Positions 1-5,048 of a DNA stretch of 5,048 nt are shown in pieces; position 1 is the stretch's first letter; each line of letters starts with the position of its first letter. Position numbers and translations under genes: made by a program. Source of the DNA: Lachnoclostridium sp. (lineage in GTDB: Bacteria > Bacillota > Clostridia > Lachnospirales > Lachnospiraceae). The notes under the pieces are model-generated. The model was not told the DNA's origin and did not search any database. It was given only the letters and a program-made list of their open reading frames with translations. Location of the stretch: positions 666 to 5,713 of the forward strand of contig DMCD01000144.1 in NCBI GenBank assembly GCA_003445895.1. The letters run 5' to 3'.

Positions 1-43
1 GGCGTATGCCGGCACCCCCAATCCTATACGACAGAGGTATATC

Positions 44-1903
44 ATGCATAAAGAATTTCTGATGGGCAATGAAGCCATCGCCCTCGGCGCATTGGCCGCC
101 GGGGTCAATCTGGTTTCCGGATATCCGGGAACGCCCTCCACAGAGGTGCTGGAGACGGTTGCAAAGCGCAATCCCGGCAATGTCTATGTGGAGTGGTCTA
201 TTAATGAGAAGGCCGGTATGGAAGTGGCGGCAGGTGCTGCCTATACCGGCGCCAGAGCTCTTGTTACCATGAAGCAGGTAGGCCTGAATGTGGCTTCGGA
301 TCCGCTGATGAGTCTGGAATATATCGGCGTTAAGGGCGGCATGGTGGTGCTGGTGGCGGATGACCCCGGCCCCATTTCCTCCCAGACCGAGCAGGATACC
401 CGGACCTTCGGCATGTTCTCCAAGGTTCCGGTCTTTGATCCATGTTCCGTGAACGAGGCCTATGAGATGATCCAGGAGGCCTTCGATTTTTCCGAGAAAT
501 ATCACACACCGGTGTTTTTCCGGGCCACCACCCGTATCGACCATGGCTATGAGGCCATCGATGTGAAGGATCCGGAAGAGTATTATCAGAATACGCCGGA
601 AGGATTTATCAAGGATCCTTCCCGCTGGGTTATCTTCCCGCGGCTTTCCGTAAAGAATCACGCGCTGATTGAGAAGCGGAACGAGGAGCTGAAAGAGACG
701 TTCTCGGCATATCCGAGAAACCGGGTTCTGCGGGAGAGCGGCAGCATCCGCAAGGGCATTGCCACCCACGGCATCAATTTCATGTACACTACGGATTCTA
801 TGCGTGGAAGAGATGCGAGGATTCTCCGGGTAGCGACTCCATTTCCCTTCCCGGAAAAACTGGCGGTGGAGTTCCTTGAGGGGCTGGATGAGGTCCTCTG
901 CATCGAAGAGCTTGACCCGGTGATTGAGCGCAATCTCACTTACATCTGCGGCAAATACGGCCTTTCCGTAAAAATCCGCGGAAAGCGCACGGGAGATATT
1001 CCGCCCTCCGGCGAGAATTCCATGGAGATCGTGGACGCGGCCCTGACTGCTTTCCTGGGACATGCCCCCGGAGCAGCGGCCGAAGGAGAGAAGCTTCCGG
1101 AGCCGCCGGCGCTGCCGGTGCGTCCGCCGGTCCTCTGTGCGGGATGTCCCCACCGGGCATCCTTCTACGCGGTGAAGGCGGCCATGAAGGGGAAGAAGAC
1201 CATCTACTGCGGCGATATCGGCTGCTATACGCTGGGAAATGCGGCGCCGCTGGATATGTGCGATACCTGCCTCTGCATGGGAGCAGGCATCGGCATTGCT
1301 CAGGGCGTGGGTCACATCGAGCCGGATACGAAGTGCTTTGCTTTTGTGGGGGATTCCACCTTTTTTGCCTCCGGGATTACCGGAACGGTGAATGCCTTCT
1401 ACAACCAGGCGGACATGACGCTGGTGGTGCTGGACAATTCCACCACGGCCATGACCGGACACCAGCCGCACCCCGGCACGGGAAGAACTGTGATGGGACA
1501 GGTGGTGGAGAAGGTCAGCATTGAGAAGGTGCTCAGGGCCATCGGCTTAAGCGTAGTGGAGACCGTGGATCCCCTGGACTTTAAGACTTCCGTGGAAACC
1601 GTCAAGCGGGTGGCGGAGGAGCCGGGCGTGAAGGCCATCATCTTCCGGTCGCCCTGCATCGCAGTGACCAAGCCCTCCGGCCATTCCCATGTGGACCCGG
1701 AGAAGTGCATTGCCTGCGGAAAGTGCATAAGAGAGCTGGGATGTCCCGGACTCATTCTGGATGCCGACGGAAGAAAGGCAAAGATTGACGATTCCCTCTG
1801 TACAGGATGCACCCTCTGCGAGCAGCTCTGCCCCGTGGGCGCCATCTCCGGCGGACTGAAGAATGACCTCATGGACGGACAGAAGGGAGGCAGTCATGAA
1901 TAA
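44..1903 (+). CDS. iorA: Indolepyruvate:ferredoxin oxidoreductase, alpha subunit (IorA)
   Basis: Catalytic subunit (619 aa) of the cytoplasmic, oxygen-sensitive enzyme that converts aryl-pyruvates plus CoA to arylacetyl-CoA and CO2 while reducing ferredoxin. Visible in order: the N-terminal pyrimidine-binding type domain with YPGTPSTE at 27-34 and an EWSINEKAGME stretch at 50-60 (the TPP-activating glutamate is probably here, by family analogy); a proline/alanine-rich linker near 343-363; then the TPP-pyrophosphate domain with CAGCPHR (365-371), GDIGCYTLG (390-398), a cysteine-rich DMCDTCLCMG (404-413) and the Mg/TPP motif GDSTF (436-440) ending at DNS (464-466). The C-terminus carries two [4Fe-4S] ferredoxin motifs: C555, C558, C561, C567-P and C586, C589, C592, C596-P. 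Length and domain order are those of full-length IorA. The ATG at 44 is chosen because AGAGG lies 6 nt upstream and MGNEAIA follows at the usual distance from the N-terminus; the frame stays open to the window edge but has no start codon there. It overlaps iorB by 8 bp. Identification is very secure; the preferred aryl-pyruvate cannot be read from sequence. Confidence 0.97.
   Translation: MHKEFLMGNEAIALGALAAGVNLVSGYPGTPSTEVLETVAKRNPGNVYVEWSINEKAGMEVAAGAAYTGARALVTMKQVGLNVASDPLMSLEYIGVKGGMVVLVADDPGPISSQTEQDTRTFGMFSKVPVFDPCSVNEAYEMIQEAFDFSEKYHTPVFFRATTRIDHGYEAIDVKDPEEYYQNTPEGFIKDPSRWVIFPRLSVKNHALIEKRNEELKETFSAYPRNRVLRESGSIRKGIATHGINFMYTTDSMRGRDARILRVATPFPFPEKLAVEFLEGLDEVLCIEELDPVIERNLTYICGKYGLSVKIRGKRTGDIPPSGENSMEIVDAALTAFLGHAPGAAAEGEKLPEPPALPVRPPVLCAGCPHRASFYAVKAAMKGKKTIYCGDIGCYTLGNAAPLDMCDTCLCMGAGIGIAQGVGHIEPDTKCFAFVGDSTFFASGITGTVNAFYNQADMTLVVLDNSTTAMTGHQPHPGTGRTVMGQVVEKVSIEKVLRAIGLSVVETVDPLDFKTSVETVKRVAEEPGVKAIIFRSPCIAVTKPSGHSHVDPEKCIACGKCIRELGCPGLILDADGRKAKIDDSLCTGCTLCEQLCPVGAISGGLKNDLMDGQKGGSHE
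1885..1890 (+). promoter_or_regulatory. Ribosome binding site of iorB, inside the iorA 3' end
   Basis: GGGAGG ends 5 nt before the ATG at 1896 and lies within the last codons of iorA. It selects 1896 over the in-frame ATG at 1863, which has no Shine-Dalgarno sequence. Its position suggests that ribosomes finishing iorA start iorB directly, which would keep the two subunits at equal levels. Confidence 0.85.
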
Positions 1904-2477
1904 GAATATTATTCTCTGCGGCGTGGGCGGCCAGGGAACCATCCTGGCATCCCGCCTTATCGCATCGGCAGCCATGGCGGCGGATATTCCCATCAGGACA
2001 GCGGAAACCATCGGCATGGCCCAGCGCGGCGGAAGCGTCATGAGCCATCTCCGGCTGGGAGAGGGCGCCGGCGCTCCCCTGGTTGCGAAGGGAGAGGCGG
2101 ATCTCATCATCGGCTTTGAGCCGGGAGAGACCGTCCGGATGATGCCCTATCTGAAAAAGGGCGGCGCCGTTGTAGTAAGCAAACGGCCGGTGATGCCGGT
2201 CAGCGCCATGATTGGCCAGTCTTCCTATGATGCGGAGGCGATGCTGCAGTACCTTCGGGACAATGTGGAGCACCTGACCATCGTGGATGCGGATAAGGCG
2301 GCGGAGGAACTCGGTTCCGCCAGAACCCTGAATGTGGTTCTTCTGGGCGCTGCAGTAAGAAGCGGCGAGCTGGGCCTCACCGAAGAGGACCTGGAAGGGG
2401 CCGTCCGCGAGAGAGTACCGGCAAAGTTCCTGGAGCTGAACCGGAGAGCCCTCGCCTGGGCCGGCACACAGGAATAA
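1896..2477 (+). CDS. iorB: Indolepyruvate:ferredoxin oxidoreductase, beta subunit (IorB)
   Basis: Small (gamma-domain type) subunit of the IorAB complex, 193 aa, the usual length for the family. It begins with the glycine-rich GVGGQGT loop at residues 9-15, followed by AETIGMAQRGGSV (36-48), both hallmarks of the pyruvate/ketoisovalerate oxidoreductase gamma domain. In related 2-ketoacid:ferredoxin oxidoreductases this domain packs against the TPP-bearing subunit and is thought to take part in CoA binding. No iron-sulfur motif is present, as expected, since the clusters are in IorA. The start at 1896 gives MNKNIILCGVGGQGT, the standard N-terminus, and has a strong ribosome binding site. Starting at 1863 would add 11 residues that merely read out-of-frame iorA sequence. 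The first 8 bases overlap the end of iorA, including its stop codon, so the pair is almost certainly translated together from one mRNA. Confidence 0.96.
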   Translation: MNKNIILCGVGGQGTILASRLIASAAMAADIPIRTAETIGMAQRGGSVMSHLRLGEGAGAPLVAKGEADLIIGFEPGETVRMMPYLKKGGAVVVSKRPVMPVSAMIGQSSYDAEAMLQYLRDNVEHLTIVDADKAAEELGSARTLNVVLLGAAVRSGELGLTEEDLEGAVRERVPAKFLELNRRALAWAGTQE

Positions 2478-2551
2478 GGTCCGGACGGGACCTGCCTGTG
2501 CAGCAGAACCAGGTTAAAAAAGAAATCAATTTACGAAGGAGATAAACCAGT
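2478..2551 (+). other. iorB-paaK intergenic gap with weak hairpin, no clear terminator
   Basis: This 74-bp gap starts with a small inverted repeat directly after the iorB stop: GGTCC (2478-2482) and GGACC (2488-2492) with a 5-nt loop. The stem is only 5 bp and is not followed by a run of T, the nearby homopolymer being A (2515-2520), so it does not look like an intrinsic terminator. It may be a minor mRNA-stabilising or attenuating fold. No recognisable promoter was seen. The gap is consistent with paaK being read from the same transcript as iorAB. Confidence 0.45.
2535..2541 (+). promoter_or_regulatory. Ribosome binding site of the paaK-like gene
   Basis: GAAGGAG ends 10 nt before the ATG at 2552. 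An in-frame TAA at 2543-2545 lies between this site and the ATG, so the protein cannot begin further upstream. This matters because the product has a shorter N-terminus than typical PaaK proteins. Confidence 0.85.
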
Positions 2552-3790
2552 ATGCAGATCAATGAGAAACAGCTGGCGCAGGTGAATCACCAGATAGAGC
2601 GCCTTCTTGCGGCGGACAATTTCTATGGAAAGCGCCTGAGAAAGGCCGGCGTAAGCCATCTGGAGTCGGCGGAGGATTTCGTAAAGCTCCCGTTTTCCGA
2701 AAAGCAGGATCTTCGCGAAGCCTATCCTCTGGGCCTGATGACCTGTAAGGAGGAAGAGGTCGTAAGAATCCATTCCTCCTCCGGAACCACGGGCATGCCC
2801 GTCATCATCCCCTATACCGCAAAGGACGTGGATGACTGGGGAGAGATGTTCAAGCGCTGCTATGAATTTGCCGGTGTGACTAATAAGGATCGCATCCAGA
2901 TCACCCCCGGCTACGGCCTCTGGACCGCCGGCATCGGCTTCCAGAACGGCTGCGAGAAGCTGGGCGCCATGGCGGTTCCCATGGGACCGGGCAACACCAA
3001 CAAGCAGCTGCAGATGATGGCGGACTTAAAGACCACCGTAATCTGCGCCACCTCTTCCTACGCGCTCCTTCTTGCAGAGGAGATTGAGAAGCGGGGCATC
3101 CATGACCAGATTCACCTGAAGAAGGGTATCATTGGTTCGGAGCGCTGGGGCCAGAAGATGCGCAGCCGCATCGCCAATGAGCTGGGCATCGAGCTGTACG
3201 ATATCTACGGCCTTACCGAGATTTACGGCCCGGGTATCGGCATCAACTGCAAGAACCAGACCGCTATGCATTACTGGGACGATTATATTTACCTGGAGAT
3301 CATTGATCCGGAGACAGGGGAAAATGTTCCCGACGGCGAATGGGGTGAGATTGTTATCACCACCCTGGTCAAGGAAGGCGCGCCGCTCATCCGGTTCCGC
3401 ACCCACGACCTGTCCCGCATCGTGACCGAGAAGTGCCCCTGCTGCGACAACCGTTATCCGAGGATCGACGTCATCACCGGCAGAAGCGATGATATGATGA
3501 AGATCAAGGGCGTTAACGTGTTCCCGAAGCAGATCGAGGAGATTCTCGGCACCTTCCCGGAGCTTTCCAGCGAGTACCAGATCCGTATCTCCCACCTGGA
3601 CGGCAAGGATTCCATGCGTATCTATGTGGAAGCCAGCGGAAGAAACGACTTCAAGGATCTGCAGAAGAAGGTTGCGGAGGCCGTCAAGTCAAAGATCGGC
3701 TTCACGCCCATCGTGTACGTGGTAGAGCTTGGATTCCTGCCGCGCAGCGAGAAGAAGACAAAGAGAGTGCTCGACGAGAGATTCGCTTGA
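2552..3790 (+). CDS. paaK: Phenylacetate-CoA ligase family protein (arylacetate-CoA ligase)
   Basis: AMP-forming acyl-CoA ligase of the PaaK type, 412 aa, expected to convert an arylacetate (phenylacetate, indoleacetate or hydroxyphenylacetate) plus ATP and CoA to arylacetyl-CoA, AMP and PPi in the cytoplasm. Visible motifs: the P-loop SSSGTTGMP (75-83), the adenylate-binding YGLTE (219-223), RFRTHDL (281-287), a cysteine cluster CPCC at 295-298 ahead of YPRID, the hinge region GRSDDMMKIKGVNVFP (310-325), and LPRSEKKTKR (396-405), in which K402 aligns with the catalytic lysine of the C-terminal domain. The N-terminus is some 15-20 residues shorter than usual: the counterpart of the family's NVPFYR segment (NFYGKR) begins already at residue 23, and the usual W-N-P-E opening is absent. 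An in-frame stop just upstream shows this is real, unless a sequencing error is present. It lies 74 bp behind iorAB, a linkage common in anaerobic bacteria and archaea, which supports an arylacetate substrate. The symbol is by family; this is not the aerobic paa catabolic operon. Confidence 0.93.
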   Translation: MQINEKQLAQVNHQIERLLAADNFYGKRLRKAGVSHLESAEDFVKLPFSEKQDLREAYPLGLMTCKEEEVVRIHSSSGTTGMPVIIPYTAKDVDDWGEMFKRCYEFAGVTNKDRIQITPGYGLWTAGIGFQNGCEKLGAMAVPMGPGNTNKQLQMMADLKTTVICATSSYALLLAEEIEKRGIHDQIHLKKGIIGSERWGQKMRSRIANELGIELYDIYGLTEIYGPGIGINCKNQTAMHYWDDYIYLEIIDPETGENVPDGEWGEIVITTLVKEGAPLIRFRTHDLSRIVTEKCPCCDNRYPRIDVITGRSDDMMKIKGVNVFPKQIEEILGTFPELSSEYQIRISHLDGKDSMRIYVEASGRNDFKDLQKKVAEAVKSKIGFTPIVYVVELGFLPRSEKKTKRVLDERFA

Positions 3791-3827
3791 ACCTGTATGA
3801 TGAGAGTTCATCTGATTCGCTCAGAAG

Positions 3828-3834
3828 AAAGGAG
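3828..3834 (+). promoter_or_regulatory. Ribosome binding site deciding the start of the membrane protein gene
   Basis: AAAGGAG ends 8 nt before the ATG at 3843. A GTG at 3834 in the same frame would give a protein three residues longer, but that codon overlaps the Shine-Dalgarno sequence itself, so the ATG at 3843 is the better start. Confidence 0.85.
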
Positions 3835-3842
3835 TGAAGTCT

Positions 3843-4925
3843 ATGGACAGAATCGTATCCTTTGCCGGTTTATGGCATCGGGAAAAGCAGAAAGATTCGG
3901 ACAGCTTACGCCGCAGAATGCACAGAGCCACGGCGTTTTCTGCGGTATTTCTTCTGACAGTCATGATACTTGCATCCGCAGGATTTGCACATCCGGCCTT
4001 CGCCAATGCGCCGGTCCCCATGTATTTCTTTACCATCACGGTGGAAAACCCGCCGGAGGGAAGCTTTGGCGTGGATTTCCTTGTACCGGAGGATTCCATA
4101 CCGGCGGAAGAGTACACGGAATGCAATGAGGCTGCACTGACAGATGCGGGATTTCCGGCGGACTGCGGGCTGGTTTCGGTGAAGGAAGACGGCTATGTGA
4201 GCTACATGTGCCATGACATCAACGGATACTTTGCCGGAGAATTCATGAAGACCGGCCAGAATGCGGAAACAGAGACGGAGGCAGAAAACGGGGGCGAAAG
4301 CGGGGAGAAAGACCCGGCGTCCCTCCGGAATGTGGGATACGACTCCGGATATAAGTTCCTGACGGGAGGAGACTGCCCGGATGTGCGGCTTTGTGTGATT
4401 GACCGGGCAGGAGAGGTTCTGGCCGTTTCTGCTCCCTTTGAAGTGCGGAAGAGTACTGCCCATGTCTATTACGGAGATATCGTCTTTGATGCGGCCTCCG
4501 GAGAGGCAAGAACCATTATTCCGGAAAAGAATACGGGCGGGGGCCCGGCGGACTGGATATTCTTTATCCTTGCATCGCTGGCGGTCATGGCCGTTGTCGC
4601 GCTGATTACGATGATCATCGAATTCCTGCTGGCCTTTGCCTTCGGCATCCGACCTGCGGGATGGACGCTTCTGGTGAACCTCTGCTCAAATCTCAGCTTC
4701 AACTTCCTTCTGCTGTTATTCAGCAGCCGCCGGGACCATCCGGTGCCCTACTGGGGATTTGTGTTTATCGGCGAGATTGCGGTGGTCATTATAGAGTACC
4801 TGGTTTATCGCAGCATATACGGGAAAACCATTTCCCATAAGAGGATCCTGGCCTACACCATCACCGCAAACCTTGTCAGTGCGGTATTCGTCATCTTCAT
4901 GGCCGCCTTCATCGCATCCATGTAA
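3843..4925 (+). CDS. Uncharacterised membrane protein with extracytoplasmic Cys-containing domain and four C-terminal hydrophobic segments
   Basis: I cannot assign a function to this 360-aa protein. Residues 1-28 are charged and basic (RRRMHR at 23-28), followed by a hydrophobic segment (about 29-48) ending AHPAFA-NAP, which looks like a signal peptide with cleavage after A54, though the long n-region could also make it an uncleaved anchor. Residues 55-235 should lie outside the cytoplasm: a segment PVPMYFFTITVENPP (57-71), cysteines at 94, 108, 123, 178 and 184, and an acidic low-complexity stretch at 142-157. Four hydrophobic segments follow at about 238-267, 274-293, 303-323 and 335-358, with glutamates E260, E311 and E318 in or beside the membrane and asparagines N279, N283, N287 and N343. 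From memory, proteins of this layout (short PVPMYFFTI-like opening, C-terminal membrane bundle) occur as unnamed proteins in other Clostridia; this needs a profile search. No enzyme motif was recognised. It begins 52 bp after paaK with no terminator between, so it may share the transcript, but a functional tie to arylacetate metabolism is unproven. Confidence 0.85.
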   Translation: MDRIVSFAGLWHREKQKDSDSLRRRMHRATAFSAVFLLTVMILASAGFAHPAFANAPVPMYFFTITVENPPEGSFGVDFLVPEDSIPAEEYTECNEAALTDAGFPADCGLVSVKEDGYVSYMCHDINGYFAGEFMKTGQNAETETEAENGGESGEKDPASLRNVGYDSGYKFLTGGDCPDVRLCVIDRAGEVLAVSAPFEVRKSTAHVYYGDIVFDAASGEARTIIPEKNTGGGPADWIFFILASLAVMAVVALITMIIEFLLAFAFGIRPAGWTLLVNLCSNLSFNFLLLLFSSRRDHPVPYWGFVFIGEIAVVIIEYLVYRSIYGKTISHKRILAYTITANLVSAVFVIFMAAFIASM

Positions 4926-4930
4926 ATGAA

Positions 4931-4947
4931 AACATCCCCGGAAAGCC
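4931..4947 (+). repeat. 17-bp direct repeat, copy 1
   Basis: AACATCCCCGGAAAGCC occurs here, 5 bp after the stop codon of the membrane protein gene, and again exactly at 4976-4992. The intervening 28 bases are not repeated. This copy is also the reverse complement of 5004-5020, so it could pair with the right arm of the downstream hairpin in place of copy 2. Confidence 0.9.
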
Positions 4948-4971
4948 GGCACCGCTGGTATTACGGAAGAA

Positions 4972-5024
4972 AAGGAACATCCCCGGAAAGCCTGCCCGAC
5001 AGGGGCTTTCCGGGGATGTTCCTT
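4972..5024. terminator. Strong 21-bp inverted repeat, probable bidirectional terminator
   Basis: The left arm 4972-4992 pairs perfectly with 5004-5024, giving a 21-bp stem around an 11-nt loop (4993-5003); the inner CCTG/CAGG could also pair in a shifted form. It lies 46 bp after the last stop codon, as expected for the end of the transcript unit. On the + strand the following bases are TTGTGT, a poor U-tract whose first two T are part of the stem. On the - strand the hairpin runs into TTTTCTTC (complement of 4966-4973), a better U-tract. It may therefore terminate in both directions, or mainly serve a convergent gene to the right of the window. Confidence 0.8.
4976..4992 (+). repeat. 17-bp direct repeat, copy 2 (within the terminator left arm)
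   Basis: Exact second copy of the 17-base word at 4931-4947. It makes up most of the left arm of the 21-bp stem at 4972-5024. Bases on either side of the two copies do not match. Confidence 0.9.
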
Positions 5025-5048
5025 GTGTACCCGCTTCGAACAAAACAG

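Noticed and set aside
1..43. End of an upstream gene or a promoter for iorA
   Set aside because: The stretch is too short to judge. All that can be supported is the AGAGG site at 33-37 and a small GGC-GTAT-GCC palindrome at 1-10; no -10/-35 pair was convincing.
1144..1524. Plus-strand open frame of 126 codons inside iorA
   Set aside because: It is out of frame with the conserved TPP-binding domain of IorA and its peptide has no plausible domain.
1863..1895. Upstream in-frame ATG for iorB adding 11 residues
   Set aside because: It has no ribosome binding site, and the extra residues do not resemble IorB N-termini; the ATG at 1896 has a strong site and gives the conserved start.
2478..2492. 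Small hairpin after iorB as an intrinsic terminator
   Set aside because: The stem is only 5 bp and is not followed by a T-run; the operon most likely reads through.
3026..3595. Minus-strand open frame of 189 codons opposite paaK
   Set aside because: It is a shadow of the strongly supported paaK-like gene; the peptide shows no recognisable domain and it runs against a dense + strand operon. The same applies to minus-strand frames at 1399-1872, 1547-2110 and 3906-4463.
3787..3815. TTGAAC as a -35 box for the membrane protein gene
   Set aside because: At a 17-nt spacing the downstream hexamer is ATCTGA, far from TATAAT, so no promoter can be supported.
3834..3842. GTG start for the membrane protein gene
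   Set aside because: The codon overlaps the Shine-Dalgarno sequence that serves the ATG at 3843.
3918..3920. Internal ATG giving a membrane protein with a conventional short signal peptide
   Set aside because: The resulting N-terminus looks like a normal signal peptide, but no ribosome binding site precedes it, while 3843 has a good one. It remains a minor alternative.
5025..5048. TTCGAA near the right edge as a tRNA T-loop
   Set aside because: The flanking bases do not form the 5-bp T-stem on either strand and no CCA-type end or acceptor stem is visible.

Overview
The window looks like a stretch of chromosome from a strictly anaerobic, moderately GC-rich member of the Clostridia, perhaps Lachnospiraceae or a relative. 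This rests on an oxygen-sensitive, ferredoxin-linked 2-ketoacid oxidoreductase, strong GGAGG-type ribosome binding sites, the codon use and the closely packed gene order. The genus cannot be fixed from the sequence alone. All four genes lie on the + strand and fill about 95% of the window.

Positions 44-2477 hold iorA and iorB, the two subunits of indolepyruvate:ferredoxin oxidoreductase. They overlap by 8 bp and are almost certainly translationally coupled. After a 74-bp gap without a convincing terminator comes a phenylacetate-CoA ligase family gene (paaK-like, 2552-3790). The three form a compact arylacetate module. IorAB interconverts aryl-pyruvates (indolepyruvate, phenylpyruvate, hydroxyphenylpyruvate) and arylacetyl-CoA with ferredoxin as electron carrier, while the ligase joins free arylacetate to CoA. 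The set could run oxidatively (aromatic amino acid breakdown towards arylacetates) or reductively (capture of arylacetates and carboxylation to make aromatic amino acids). The sequence does not decide the direction.

Positions 3843-4925 hold a 360-residue protein of unknown function. It has an N-terminal signal sequence or anchor, an extracytoplasmic domain of about 180 residues with five cysteines and an acidic linker, and four hydrophobic segments at the C-terminus, three of them containing glutamates or lying next to one. It follows paaK after 52 bp with its own good ribosome binding site and no visible terminator between, so co-transcription is possible, but nothing in the protein links it to aryl-acid metabolism.

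The last 120 bases are non-coding. They contain a very strong inverted repeat (4972-5024, 21 bp stem) that probably acts as a transcription terminator. Its T-rich flank is better on the - strand than on the + strand, which suggests a bidirectional terminator or one serving a convergent gene beyond the window. A 17-base part of its left arm is repeated exactly 45 bp upstream, giving two possible partners for the right arm. No mobile elements, RNA genes, CRISPR arrays or pseudogenes were seen. Most of the window is ordinary anaerobe metabolism; the membrane protein and the 3' repeat/hairpin arrangement are the parts that merit a second look.
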